This document shows, piece by piece, positions 30,201-37,982 of a DNA stretch of 41,617 bases. The notes under the pieces were generated by a model. That model had not been told where the DNA came from and made no database searches. It saw only the letters and a program-made list of their open reading frames with translations. Each line of letters begins with the position of its first letter. Position 1 is the stretch's first letter. The position numbers were made by a program, and so were the translations under genes. The stretch covers positions 1 through 41,617 of the forward strand of contig WARV01000023.1 of assembly GCA_013387205.1 (NCBI GenBank). The letters run 5' to 3'. The stretch comes from Patescibacteria group bacterium (GTDB lineage: Bacteria > Patescibacteriota > Doudnabacteria > UBA920).

Positions 30201-31330
30201 TAGACGTTTCCAATCCATTGGCTCCTGTCCAGGTCGGTGCAGTTGGGGTAGGGTCCACTCCCATGTCTATATACGTATCCGGCCACTATGCTTATGTGGC
30301 CAATTACGGCTCAAATAATATTTCGGTGATTGATATATCGAACCCCGCCTCCCCGGTATCCGTGGCAACAGTTGGCGTAGGTTCTGGCCCTGAATCTGTC
30401 TTTGTCTCCGGCCACTATGCTTATACCGCAAATGCGAATAGCGGCAACATGTCGATTGTCGATATTTCCAACCCGACTTCCCCGACTTTCATCACTTCTA
30501 TCAACACAGGAACAAGTTCATTCGGCGTGTTCGTATCCGGCCGCTATGCCTACGTTGCCAATAATGGAAGCCAAACTATTTCTATCCTTGACGTATCTAA
30601 CCCCGCCTCCCCCGTACTTATTGGCAATAAATCTGCGAATGGTGCATTATGGGTATTTGTATCCGGCCGCTATGCCTATGTGGCCGGTGGGAGTTTAAGT
30701 GTTTTTGATATCTCCGGCGTTGAGACGACTTCCTTGCTCGCCCATAGCGCGGAAGTGGGAAACCTTCAGGTTACCAATGATATTTTGACCCAAGGCCAGC
30801 TGCAAGTTACGGGAGGATTACAGGTTGCCCAGGGTGCGGAATTCTTAGGGGCAACAGCGATTAATTCAACTACTACAAACAGTTCTGTTTTTAAAATTAG
30901 CGCGGGAAACAATGCTAATATTATGACCGTATCAGGTAACGGCAATGTGGGAATTGGAGCATCAACTCCTCTAGACAAACTACACGTATACAACGGCAAT
31001 ATCTTGCTGGAAGAAAATTATGGTGTTGCAGTTAACGATGCCCAAGCTGGCGTCATCCCAATGCTGCGCTATAATGCAGGTAATGACCAGTTACAGATTG
31101 GCACTACCACGGCCAACGGCTTAACCGGCGGCATCACCTTTGACACTGCCGGAGAATCAGCCACTGCGTTAATTATTACCAATGCCGGCAACGTCGGCAT
31201 CGGCACCACCACCCCCACCCTAGGCCCCTTGGTCATGAACAGTGGGGCTTACGTTACGGCCGGGGGAGTCTGGACCAATGCTTCGGATGTGAATTTGAAG
31301 GAGAACTTCGCTAGCGTGATAACTGCCTAA
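24248..31330 (+). CDS. giant modular surface protein with LVIVD propeller and S74-type tail fragment
   Basis: 2360 aa. A signal/anchor segment lies at 19-48. The N-terminal domain (NYHGRLRDSSGKPVSTAVTIQFALY to PYAFNAATVGD) ends near 175. Then comes about 1,700 aa of low-complexity, Gly/Thr/Asn-rich tail-fibre-like repeats: GGTGATSLTGILKGNGTSS, DAKGRI-type and GIGTTTPQ...-type units. A ~175-aa unit repeats three times (nt ~26306-27890), and a ~145-aa unit appears twice (nt ~25785-26215, 28440-28870). Seven LVIVD beta-propeller blades ([YF]VSG[KRH]YAY...) span residues ~1876-2157. The end, SDVNLKENFASVITA, is the first stretch of a peptidase S74 chaperone domain, and then it stops. A role in attachment to a host or partner cell is inference. 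Confidence 0.85.
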   Translation: MKFKVTKFTTLPFHSGKALLMRVALGLAALMAVGVLAYGSAPTPLQAAVPNYVNYHGRLRDSSGKPVSTAVTIQFALYNSGESGSVADSPSKTGPLLWTEIYDGLSEACPKVIPDSEGYFSVELGSCISLPRYLNFSKPLYLGLKVESDDETTPRLLMTTFPYAFNAATVGDNIMATTTPTAGQLLALDSGLNFNINTGSFYGASLTLASTTATSAIAGNLQVGNLSQVNGVTYNWPAVQGGTGSVLTNDGSGNLSWSVLDSSGSLLPAGGNGGSVMYYTGRGYNLTSSGLMGQVLTSSGSSTAPTFLDLRSLLTNGGNIVITGTTTPTIAVTNAPSFSSVNGLGITSLSDGFTLSGGAASRTFTVTGGSVTIIGHGHVLTLNSDITLDQDLNATSTPGFSSLRLNNPLAMLYGGTGSSQFSKGAVLYGNNTGSLLSTLPPSPGQVLIGDNSGLPVFMTIKGDGTVDTAGTFTLANTSVTSGTYGSPSSVPVFTVDSKGRLTSAANVPISGVAPGGAAGGDLAGNFPNPTVAKINGVGLSDVTAGNGYLLIGGGTVWESHLLFGDASVDANGRLDLTLTGATAGTFGGAASIPVISVDAKGRIISSSQVPLLVSPEQFSSIVPVAKGGTGATSLTGILKGNGTSSVTSITAPTSTVPRFIDSATLGAGSIYDTGSKVGIGTTMPNNFQLQIVGNAGPDIDNAYNLGSAGIRWSGVYAANVDALTISPVSITTRDNSFNWSGTTHRLGIGTTTPQGVLGVVGDVVIDGRLVLNNALTPGGDAGTAGYALVSRGSGLAPVWQSLNAALNSNAILQGGNSFAATTTIGTTDNYPLAFETNGSEKLRITQAGNVGVGTINPAGFKLQIAGDVGPDSNGVYNIGSPALRYNNVYANNFAGAITPTGFTAGSVAFGGVSGILSQDNNLFWENSTKRLGVGTSTPQQTLSVGGNIYLSGAFMPGNNAGTSGQLLVSQGPGAAPVWQGIDMVTGGMILQNGNSFATTTSIGTNDNYPLTFKTNGNEKIRITPSGSMGVGTASPTVFKLQVAGNIGPDADAAYSLGSSAYRWTDVYGQNLRGDIYPTGFTSGFLAFGGATGKLSQSNDLYWDNAAGRFGIGTSTPQQSLSVNGSISLTGALMPDNNAGASGSLLVSRGPGLTPVWQNVNTAINSAALMQGGNSFGDTLSLGTKDNYPLAFIVNGIEQARVSSAGIGIGTTSPAYPLDINTGSWGVRVGSVNDIRISPTTITAFTNNTPTTLTLGGPVQISGNTTISGLGNGVVHSDISGKLSTSLLNMSTEVTSMLSVGNGGTGATSFASNGVIYGNSSSALQATLAPLPGQLLIGNTGGTPSFTTISGDATITPTGLFSLASTAVAAGTYGSGASIPTFTVDSKGRITYATSTLLSGMPPGGTASGDLSGSYPGPTVTRINGALLGVTSPTAGNILIGDSSAWQTKFLSGDATLDLNGVLTLTNTTVAPGTYGSAVNVPVLVVDSKGRITSASSTNLSVPASVITSGVLPVIYGGTGATGLTGILKGNGTSSVSSLTGIANYTARWTDAYTLGSGAVFDNGTNISVGTNTAASLFNVGTNNDFQINSAGDIVRINGVSYNWPTVQGLNSTYLRNDGAGHLSWTSATGGTPPVNNGIAGRFAYYAAAGAVVSDQQILYTDGTSIGINTTTPKAVLSVVATSTLDAFDVASVAGTSLLRVAANGNVGIGTTSPVATLAVNGGAYLGGNLSLQGTINGNTISAGTGALNLNTYTLNLAGNTALNQNLTTTSTPTFAGLTLSTPTTTINSVLYSWPSAQGSSGQVLTNNGSGSLSWTTVSGSSSINPWVSSGTIVSLATSTNSVGIGTSTPTARLSVSGSISNVLDGNSGITQVGTLGVYGRSLYVSGKYAYIADDSANALRIIDISNPKNPVAISTTTIGSTPRGIYVSGKYAYIPSYTNNTISIFDVTNPKAPVQVGSAGITSPYTVFVSGRYAYANSTTTMAVIDVSNPLAPVQVGAVGVGSTPMSIYVSGHYAYVANYGSNNISVIDISNPASPVSVATVGVGSGPESVFVSGHYAYTANANSGNMSIVDISNPTSPTFITSINTGTSSFGVFVSGRYAYVANNGSQTISILDVSNPASPVLIGNKSANGALWVFVSGRYAYVAGGSLSVFDISGVETTSLLAHSAEVGNLQVTNDILTQGQLQVTGGLQVAQGAEFLGATAINSTTTNSSVFKISAGNNANIMTVSGNGNVGIGASTPLDKLHVYNGNILLEENYGVAVNDAQAGVIPMLRYNAGNDQLQIGTTTANGLTGGITFDTAGESATALIITNAGNVGIGTTTPTLGPLVMNSGAYVTAGGVWTNASDVNLKENFASVITA

Positions 31331-33749
31331 TGGCTTTAGCTAACTCTGGATTTTTCTCTTTTGGAAGCGGATAAGTTGCCATGTTAAACGGCTTGCTCGC
31401 AGTACCATTAATCATCAGTTTGGTATAAGTGACAAACCTATCTATATTAATCAAATCAAACTGGTTAAAGGTCGGGGCGTATTCTTTGGCCAAAACTTCC
31501 GCGTCCTCTGCTCCGGTCCTGAATGTTATCATTGTGCCGGCGTTGCCGAATACTGCATCCCGCAAATCCTTGCTTCCAGCGCCCTGCGCGCCTGCCTGCT
31601 GTTCTAACTGCCCCAAATACTGGTGTGCAATAACCAAATTCAGCCGGTATTTCCTGGCTTCGGACAAAATTGAAGAAAATGCGTCAGTGATAAAATTCTG
31701 GAACTCGTCCACATACAGGTAAAAATCGCGGCGCTCTTCTTCGGGGGTATCGGCGCGAGACAATGCCGCCATCTGGATTTTGGAGACAAGTATTAAACCC
31801 AAAAGCTTGGCGTTTATTTCCCCAGTCCTTCCCTTAGATAAGTTTACCAGCAAAACCTTGCCTTCGTCCATAACCTTGCGTATATTAAACCCGCTCTTGG
31901 GCTGCCCGACAATGTTGCGCATCATGGTATTTTCCACAAACCTGCCGACTTTGGAAATCAAATAGCCCAGCATTTCGCTTTTATGGAAATCACTCGTTTT
32001 GGCCATTTCTTTTTCCCAAAACAGCTTAACCACATGGTCTTTGACTTTGGACAGCTTGTATTTTTGGAATTGCGGATCAGTAAAAATCCTGGGGATGTCA
32101 GTAATAGTTCCAGGATGCTCGTCGTCTGCCATCAGCGTAAGCATGGCGTTTCTCATGTTGTGCTCGAACATGGGTCCGAGCATAGACGGATCGGTCACTA
32201 ATTTATAAAAGATAGATATCATTTCCTGGACTGCGAAATCTTTTTGTTCCTCACTGTCCACGTCAAGCATGTTAAGCCCTAAAGGCCTATCCATATCAAA
32301 AGGCTCAAATACGATAATATCTTCGGCCCGCTCTTTGGGAGCGCGCGACAAAATATCTTCCACCAAATCGCCGTGCGGGTCTATCACGCACAAACCTTCG
32401 CCGTTTTTTATGTCCTGAATGGCCATGTTAGCCAAAAGCACGGATTTTCCGCCGCCGGTGCGGCCCAAAACATACGTATGGCGGCGGCGGTCGTTGCGCT
32501 CAATATAAATTGGGGTTTCCACGCCGCGATAAATATTTTTGCCAATGAGCAGCCCTTCTTGGGGCGCATTAATCGGCGGCGGCGCTTTTTTGCTTTGCAG
32601 CCATTTGATGTTCGGCGTTTCAATAAAAGGCGTAGGCAGATGCCAAAGACTGGCCAGCTCTTCGGTGTTAAGCACGCCTTTCCTGCCCTCGTCGCGGAAT
32701 ACGCGGAAAATATAATCTTTCAAAATGTCATTTTTGCTTCTCTTCTTTGCCCTAAGCCCGTTAAACGGTGGCATATTGAATTGCAGGAATGATGACAATA
32801 AATTACGCATGTGAGTTGCGGCATTGCCCGGCACGGCTGATGAAGTAACCAGTCTGATATTAACTTTATATCCCGGCCGGCTGGCTTTTTCTTCCAGTTT
32901 TTTTACAATCTCCTGCTGCATCGGAGTAAGATGTATGGGCGAAGAGTAACCGGATAAATCTTTATGCACGTGCGTAGCCTGCTGGCCTTTTGTCGAACCG
33001 GCCAAACCTTTGCCCACGCCGCGGAAAAAACCAATCATCATCCTATACCAAAAACCCCGCTCCACCATCGCCGGATTTTTCCCCTGCTGAATTTCCAAAG
33101 CCATGTGGCGCGGGCGCTCCTGCCAGGCCGTGCCAGCCGGACAAATAACAAACTGCACTGCCGCGCCTTCGTTTTCCGACAACTTGCTCATGGCATTGGT
33201 AATGGAATTTAAAGGATCGGATTCCGTTGTCTTGTAAGTTCGGAATGGATAAACATATTGCTTATTTAATTGCAGCTCTTCGACTTCCAAAGTTCCCTGC
33301 TTCTGGAATGGGTTATAACCCTTAACCTGCTCAATAAAAGCATGCGGATATTGCGCCAAAACCTGCTTTTCCACCAGCTGCTGCAAATGCTTTGGGCAAT
33401 TGACAAAGAATGATATTTTTTTATCCACGCAAGCAATTTCAAAACTGTAATAATCCTTGCCTTGCAGCCAGCCCCTCTCCCCGCCGCTTTCTGAAAGCGT
33501 GGTAAACAGCTGCTCAGCCACGGCAATCATTAACTTCTTTTCATCTATAGTCTTCTGCTTCTCCTTTTCATCCACATTGTCCTTGGGCATCTGGATTTCC
33601 AAAAACACCCAATCCATAATCCTCGGGGCAACGTGTTTGGTATGGTAAATATGGCGCTTGTAGAAATAAAAAAAGACAGCAATAAAAATTGCTATCAAGC
33701 CGAGCAAAACTAAAACCGTTATGCTGATTGTATTTACTTCAAATCCCAT
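31311..33749 (-). CDS. VirD4/TraG-like type IV secretion ATPase
   Basis: 812 aa. A helix at 8-29 (ITVLVLLGLIAIFIAVFFYFY) anchors it in the membrane. A DUF-like N-terminal region precedes an HerA/VirD4 ATPase core with Walker A GRTGGGKS (429-436), CVIDPHGDLVEDIL after it, Walker B YLYVDEFQNF and a QYLGQL motif; the AAA-type TraG/TraM-recognition architecture is clear. The family moves DNA or protein through a membrane complex; in CPR its partners are uncertain. The end KNPELAKAIRQLSR seems abrupt: I would expect a further LKYG-type tail. The last 20 bases overlap the giant surface gene in the opposite direction. Genes at 34291 and 36273 lie upstream. Confidence 0.85.
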   Translation of the reverse strand: MGFEVNTISITVLVLLGLIAIFIAVFFYFYKRHIYHTKHVAPRIMDWVFLEIQMPKDNVDEKEKQKTIDEKKLMIAVAEQLFTTLSESGGERGWLQGKDYYSFEIACVDKKISFFVNCPKHLQQLVEKQVLAQYPHAFIEQVKGYNPFQKQGTLEVEELQLNKQYVYPFRTYKTTESDPLNSITNAMSKLSENEGAAVQFVICPAGTAWQERPRHMALEIQQGKNPAMVERGFWYRMMIGFFRGVGKGLAGSTKGQQATHVHKDLSGYSSPIHLTPMQQEIVKKLEEKASRPGYKVNIRLVTSSAVPGNAATHMRNLLSSFLQFNMPPFNGLRAKKRSKNDILKDYIFRVFRDEGRKGVLNTEELASLWHLPTPFIETPNIKWLQSKKAPPPINAPQEGLLIGKNIYRGVETPIYIERNDRRRHTYVLGRTGGGKSVLLANMAIQDIKNGEGLCVIDPHGDLVEDILSRAPKERAEDIIVFEPFDMDRPLGLNMLDVDSEEQKDFAVQEMISIFYKLVTDPSMLGPMFEHNMRNAMLTLMADDEHPGTITDIPRIFTDPQFQKYKLSKVKDHVVKLFWEKEMAKTSDFHKSEMLGYLISKVGRFVENTMMRNIVGQPKSGFNIRKVMDEGKVLLVNLSKGRTGEINAKLLGLILVSKIQMAALSRADTPEEERRDFYLYVDEFQNFITDAFSSILSEARKYRLNLVIAHQYLGQLEQQAGAQGAGSKDLRDAVFGNAGTMITFRTGAEDAEVLAKEYAPTFNQFDLINIDRFVTYTKLMINGTASKPFNMATYPLPKEKNPELAKAIRQLSR

Positions 33750-33877
33750 TTTTAAGTTTTTGTTTTAAGAGGTGTTTTTTATTATGAAAGGTCAAATCCT
33801 TCGCAGCTTGCTGCGGGGATGAGACCAGATAAAGTGAGGCGGCGGAGCCGCTACTTTGATAAGGAAACTACCCTGAT

Positions 33878-33899
33878 ACCCCGTTGCTAGCAACGGGGT
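33878..33899. terminator. perfect palindrome, weak terminator
   Basis: ACCCCGTTG-CTAG-CAACGGGGT lies six nt past the stop of the 33905-34291 gene, on the minus strand, but the T tract is weak. The spacer also holds gcagcttgctgc and ggcggagccgc palindromes. Confidence 0.5.
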
Positions 33900-33904
33900 T
33901 AGTT

Positions 33905-34291
33905 TCATTGTTTTTCCTCTTTCATTCTCTCTTCCGTGGCATTGTTCACTTCTGCCATTAAGTTAAACGGGCCGCCAAGTTCATCCAGATGCCTTGTATC
34001 ATTCAAGATGTCTTCTAGCGCCTGTTTACTTAACTGGTTTGGATGATTTACTGCCTGCTGCCCTGCCGTCCTGACGTTTTCTAAAGATTTAGATGAAGGC
34101 GTCAGGCTCCCATTCAAATCCAATTCTTGGTCAGGCTGTTGGTTTCTATTCTCCTGGTTAGGCAAAACATCTCTTAAGCCTTCTCTTTGGCCCACTTTCT
34201 GCTCATTACCATAATCACCAGAGATTCTACTCTCGTCTTCAATTAAATCGACATGCTCTTTCCTAAGATTATTTTGCTCGCTGGATAACAT
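33905..34291 (-). CDS. hydrophilic protein of unknown function
   Basis: 128 aa, not recognised. Very polar, rich in Asn, Gln, Glu and Leu, with no helix long enough for the membrane. Likely disordered or coiled: LRKEHVDLIEDESR at the start, a Gln/Asn-rich middle (NQENRNQQPDQ), and a compact C-terminal part (LSKQALEDILNDTRHLDELGGPFNLMAEVNNATEERMKEEKQ). It is the gene immediately upstream of the VirD4-like ATPase and may be a partner; this is context only. Confidence 0.6.
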   Translation of the reverse strand: MLSSEQNNLRKEHVDLIEDESRISGDYGNEQKVGQREGLRDVLPNQENRNQQPDQELDLNGSLTPSSKSLENVRTAGQQAVNHPNQLSKQALEDILNDTRHLDELGGPFNLMAEVNNATEERMKEEKQ

Positions 34292-34412
34292 AAAAAATAC
34301 TTAAAATTCCTATTAATAATTATACCATAAACAACAACCAACCCAAAATTATACATCTAAAACAACCTAATGTCAATATTTTGTCAACAAAATAATCTCA
34401 GTTTTCATTTAA

Positions 34413-34446
34413 ATAACCGCTGATTTCCTCTGAAATCAGCGGTTAT
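34413..34446 (-). terminator. terminator of the gene ending at 34462
   Basis: ATAACCGCTGATTT (34413-34426) pairs perfectly with 34433-34446. On the minus strand it follows that gene's stop and is followed by TATTTAAAT. Confidence 0.75.
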
Positions 34447-34461
34447 CGCGTTCTTGCATTG

Positions 34462-36273
34462 TTATTTCAGTACCCCACCCCATTCCACTACCGTAAAGCC
34501 TTTACGGACCGGTGTATGAATATTAAAACCATCAACAGTAATCGGCTGTTGCAAAGGCTTGTAATCCATCAAAATCCTGATCACTGTATCCGGCTTGGGA
34601 GTCACTGACAACGGAGCCAGTTGATCCATAACAGTATTACCATAAAAAGAAACGAAATAATAAGGCGATCCTTGCATCTTTGGTTCCCAATACTCCTGGA
34701 AGTCGGCTGTTTCTTTATCGTTAAGTCCAAGTTGGTGTAATTTATCGGTCAAAAATTGATGCACGTTTTTTTGCGCCACCACAAAACCCTTGTTCGGTGA
34801 CTGGTACATGCCTCCCCGTCCCTCCCAGAACAAATATGGATAAACTTTGTTATTAGAAAGATTGATTAATTGGCCATTAGGATTTGCTAATACGTTCCAA
34901 CCATTCTGGTAAGCTGGTTCCGTATAAGTGAACCCGCCGACCGGAGCCAGTTGCACATTCACTTCTTCCTGTTGCTGCGGGTACAGGTAAATTACCGGCT
35001 TTGCACATTCTGCCAAAGGCTGATACTTCATAATCTTAAACCGCACAAACTGGCCAAATGGATCTTGCCAAAAGAAAATAGGATGCTCGCCTACAAACGC
35101 TGAATATGGAGGTTTAGCTTGGTCATCGGGAATATAAATTTCATCATACATTGTTTTGAGTTCGCTGGCATTACTATCTTTGTAACCGTAAATTAGTTGG
35201 CCATCAGAAGTGGTGCCTATTTGAGTTAGATCCTGCGGAGTTACATCTTGCACGTCCAAAAATCGCGACGCCCCGCAACCGCCGATAAATTGGTAGGAAT
35301 AATCTTGGTTATTTTTTTGGCCGTTAGCCCAGGATACCAAAGGGATATGGTCGGCGCCGACGAAACTTACCTCTAACTCATAAGTTGCCTTGGTACCGTC
35401 TGGCGCCTTGACGTAAAACCCATGGGTAAAGATTTGGTTCTGGGTATCAGCCGGATCAGTATAAACATCTCCCACTACCGGATCAGTAAAAACTTTAATC
35501 AAACCATCTGCGCAAAAATCAATTAAACGATTCCGGAACGCGCCAAGGCTATTGGCCAAACTCAGATCAGCTTTGGGATTGGCGAAATGTAAAATTGCCG
35601 GCATATCCAAATCTGGCAAATCAAAATCCTTATCGATAGTAAAACTCACCTTACCTTTAATGTCTGAGGGTAAAGAGTCTGAATATTTACCGAGAATGGT
35701 ATATTTATTGCCCTGCCGGACGATATACATAAACTGCGGCAAGTCACCGCCTGGCCAGTCGTATTGTACCGAAATAGTGGTTATGAGTAAATCGCTGTCC
35801 TGGTACTTTCCACTGATAAAATGTCCAACTATAACAGACGAATCGTCAACATAGCCAACACCTTCCGTGTAATCAGGACTGGATGCATTGGCAGCAAATA
35901 GCGTCAACTCGCCCGCATACTGGCCATTCTGCCACAACACCAGACCTGACCGGCTAGCCATGACCGGACCGGGATTTTTACAGCTAAAAGTATTTTCAGC
36001 AGACGATGGCGTACTTGCAGGCGCATTACCAGGAGTTGACGTTGGCGGAATAAAAGAATTATCCGGATCGGTCGCGATGGATATTTGCCTATTTTCAGTA
36101 GTGGCATTTTTAACTTTTTGCTGTTGCTTTTGGTAAAAAAAGTAGCCAAAAACAGCGCTACCGCCTAAAAACATCACAATTACCGCCATCAGAATAATTT
36201 TGATGATTAACGATTTTTTTCCAGGCAGCACCGGCATTTGCGGTGAGGGCAGTGGAGGAATTAAATTTTCCAT
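34462..36273 (-). CDS. membrane-anchored exoprotein with 'CAKPVIYLYP' domain
   Basis: 603 aa. A Pro-rich cytoplasmic start is followed by a helix at about 24-46 (IIKIILMAVIVMFLGGSAVFGYFF), a Ser/Thr/Pro linker with Cys97, a beta-rich middle and a conserved C-terminal domain starting at AECAKPVIYLYPQ. That domain continues VQLAPVGGFTYTEPAYQNGWNVLANPNG, YPYLFWEGRG, a GLNDKETADFQEYWEPKM segment, then MDQLAPL, PDTVIRILMDYKPL and a GFTVVEWGGVL end. I recognise this domain from CPR and archaeal unknowns; no activity is assigned. It lies 13 nt downstream of the MEMO-CapA gene and is probably its operon partner. Confidence 0.65.
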   Translation of the reverse strand: MENLIPPLPSPQMPVLPGKKSLIIKIILMAVIVMFLGGSAVFGYFFYQKQQQKVKNATTENRQISIATDPDNSFIPPTSTPGNAPASTPSSAENTFSCKNPGPVMASRSGLVLWQNGQYAGELTLFAANASSPDYTEGVGYVDDSSVIVGHFISGKYQDSDLLITTISVQYDWPGGDLPQFMYIVRQGNKYTILGKYSDSLPSDIKGKVSFTIDKDFDLPDLDMPAILHFANPKADLSLANSLGAFRNRLIDFCADGLIKVFTDPVVGDVYTDPADTQNQIFTHGFYVKAPDGTKATYELEVSFVGADHIPLVSWANGQKNNQDYSYQFIGGCGASRFLDVQDVTPQDLTQIGTTSDGQLIYGYKDSNASELKTMYDEIYIPDDQAKPPYSAFVGEHPIFFWQDPFGQFVRFKIMKYQPLAECAKPVIYLYPQQQEEVNVQLAPVGGFTYTEPAYQNGWNVLANPNGQLINLSNNKVYPYLFWEGRGGMYQSPNKGFVVAQKNVHQFLTDKLHQLGLNDKETADFQEYWEPKMQGSPYYFVSFYGNTVMDQLAPLSVTPKPDTVIRILMDYKPLQQPITVDGFNIHTPVRKGFTVVEWGGVLK

Positions 36274-36286
36274 AAATTTGTCAATT

Positions 36287-37939
36287 TTATTTAATTTTAT
36301 TTAAATTTGTCAATTTTATCTGGCCATTTTTAATTTGCTGCTTTTGCTCTAAACTAACAGCAGATTTCTCCGCCAAGCCCGCTAATACTATACCACTTGC
36401 TGGCGGCAATATCAACTTGGCTTCCCCTGACTTAATTTCAATTGGGAACAAGTCGGCTGTAACTTGGCCGCTCTGATAAACCAATCCAACTATAAAACTT
36501 TTAGACCCACTTTTTAAAGAGTTGGCAGAGATGTTGTCGCCTTGACCGTAAACAATAAGCTTATTTTGATAAATTTCTAGCGGTTCAATCTTGTCATTTC
36601 CGCTAAAAAGCACTGTACCAGCCCCAGCAGCCACCAGTTTATGAGCCACTGAAACTTTTTGCAATTGCGATACCGCCTGGCCGTAAACTTGGACAACTAC
36701 AAAATCTGTCTGAAGTTTGGCTTGACGGACAGACTTTATTGATTGCTGGCCAAAATTAATATTTAATAAGCAGGAACCTATTTTCACGCTTCTGATAATT
36801 TGAACTTTACACACATTTTGCCCTTCATTCAAATTATTGTAGCCGTAGCGAGCTAGTTGGTTTCCAATCTCCTGATTTTGCCCCACGAATGTTCCAAAAG
36901 TTACATCTTGGCCAAAAAACATCCGCTCCAAGAATTCAAAGCCAAAATTCTTGTTATTTTTATTCAAGGCTTGGGCTACTTCGTTATCAGGATAAAAATT
37001 TCCGTAACTTAACATGGTCACTGTCTCGCTTTGACTGGAATAGCCTTTTGTAAAATAACCGGTCACATAGCTGGTCGTTTCTAAAATATCGTCTCGTTTA
37101 GCAATGCGCGCGGAATTATTCTGCTCCAATAGATCAAACTGTTGAAAATTTCTCTCTTGTAACAACTGTAACAATATGGCCAAACCCGGGTGCGAATCAA
37201 CATCCAAACGATCAATGTCACTAAAGGCTAAACTTTTAATTACTTCCCTGCTTTCAATGTCATGGAAATCTGCGGTCGGTAAAGTTAAATAGTGGGAAAA
37301 GTCAAATGAACCTATAAAAATGGGGTCTTCGGGCAAATCTTGATTAAATTGTTTGGCAAAATCCCTAGCTTGTTTAACAGTAACATTATCTTTTACAATA
37401 ATAGGAATTATTTTGGCATTCGGCAAAGATTTTTTTATAAACGCAACAATTCCGGAAATGCCGTGTTCCTGGTCAAAAGGGCGCTCTTCCACGCTGACCA
37501 AGTTATCATTTTTTAATTTACTGATAGTCTGCAAATCCGGCTCCAAAATGCCATAAGGTGTCTGCCAAGCCGCGACTGAAGTGATGATTTTGCTTTTCCC
37601 AACGGCATAATGATTCGGGCTTATCAATACAACAGTAACAGGCTTGACTGTGGCGATTATACCCATGGCTTGAGCGATCAACCGCGCGCCGATCAGATGA
37701 TGATTAACTATTATACCTTTTACCGGCTGCGATGGATTTGGAAATACGTGGGCAGAGGCATAAGCTTGCTCATAAAAATCCTTTTGGCTGAAATAAGAAT
37801 AATGCAAAACCTCCGACATGATTTGCGGATGACTAGCTTGTTCGCGCCCCTTTATTTTATTCCATGATAAAGAACCCGCTGCTGCCAGAATAAACAATAA
37901 TACCGAGGCAAATATGAATTTTGTGCGTTTTACGGACAT
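36287..37939 (-). CDS. MEMO domain fused to CapA-like domain, membrane-anchored
   Basis: 550 aa from ATG 37939 (MSVKRTKFIFAS); the frame is open to 37999. A signal helix (9-24) is followed by a MEMO/AmmeMemoRadiSam-B-type domain: IIVNHHLIGARLIAQAM, VVLISPNHYAVG, DQEHGISGIVAFIK, IGSFDFSHYL, with His positions of the family's metal pocket. The second half (from about 315) resembles CapA metallophosphatase-like domain: VTMLSYGNFYPD, FEFLERMFFGQDVTFGTFVGQN, LIVYGQGD. The usual GDVM Asp is replaced by Asn in YGNFY. MEMO proteins are nonheme dioxygenase-like; CapA acts in poly-glutamate capsule anchoring. An envelope role is inference. The C-terminal tail lies in tgacaaat repeat DNA. Confidence 0.75.
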   Translation of the reverse strand: MSVKRTKFIFASVLLFILAAAGSLSWNKIKGREQASHPQIMSEVLHYSYFSQKDFYEQAYASAHVFPNPSQPVKGIIVNHHLIGARLIAQAMGIIATVKPVTVVLISPNHYAVGKSKIITSVAAWQTPYGILEPDLQTISKLKNDNLVSVEERPFDQEHGISGIVAFIKKSLPNAKIIPIIVKDNVTVKQARDFAKQFNQDLPEDPIFIGSFDFSHYLTLPTADFHDIESREVIKSLAFSDIDRLDVDSHPGLAILLQLLQERNFQQFDLLEQNNSARIAKRDDILETTSYVTGYFTKGYSSQSETVTMLSYGNFYPDNEVAQALNKNNKNFGFEFLERMFFGQDVTFGTFVGQNQEIGNQLARYGYNNLNEGQNVCKVQIIRSVKIGSCLLNINFGQQSIKSVRQAKLQTDFVVVQVYGQAVSQLQKVSVAHKLVAAGAGTVLFSGNDKIEPLEIYQNKLIVYGQGDNISANSLKSGSKSFIVGLVYQSGQVTADLFPIEIKSGEAKLILPPASGIVLAGLAEKSAVSLEQKQQIKNGQIKLTNLNKIK

Positions 37940-37982
37940 TTTATAAAAATTTTGTATTATGGAATAATATACCATGGCCAAC

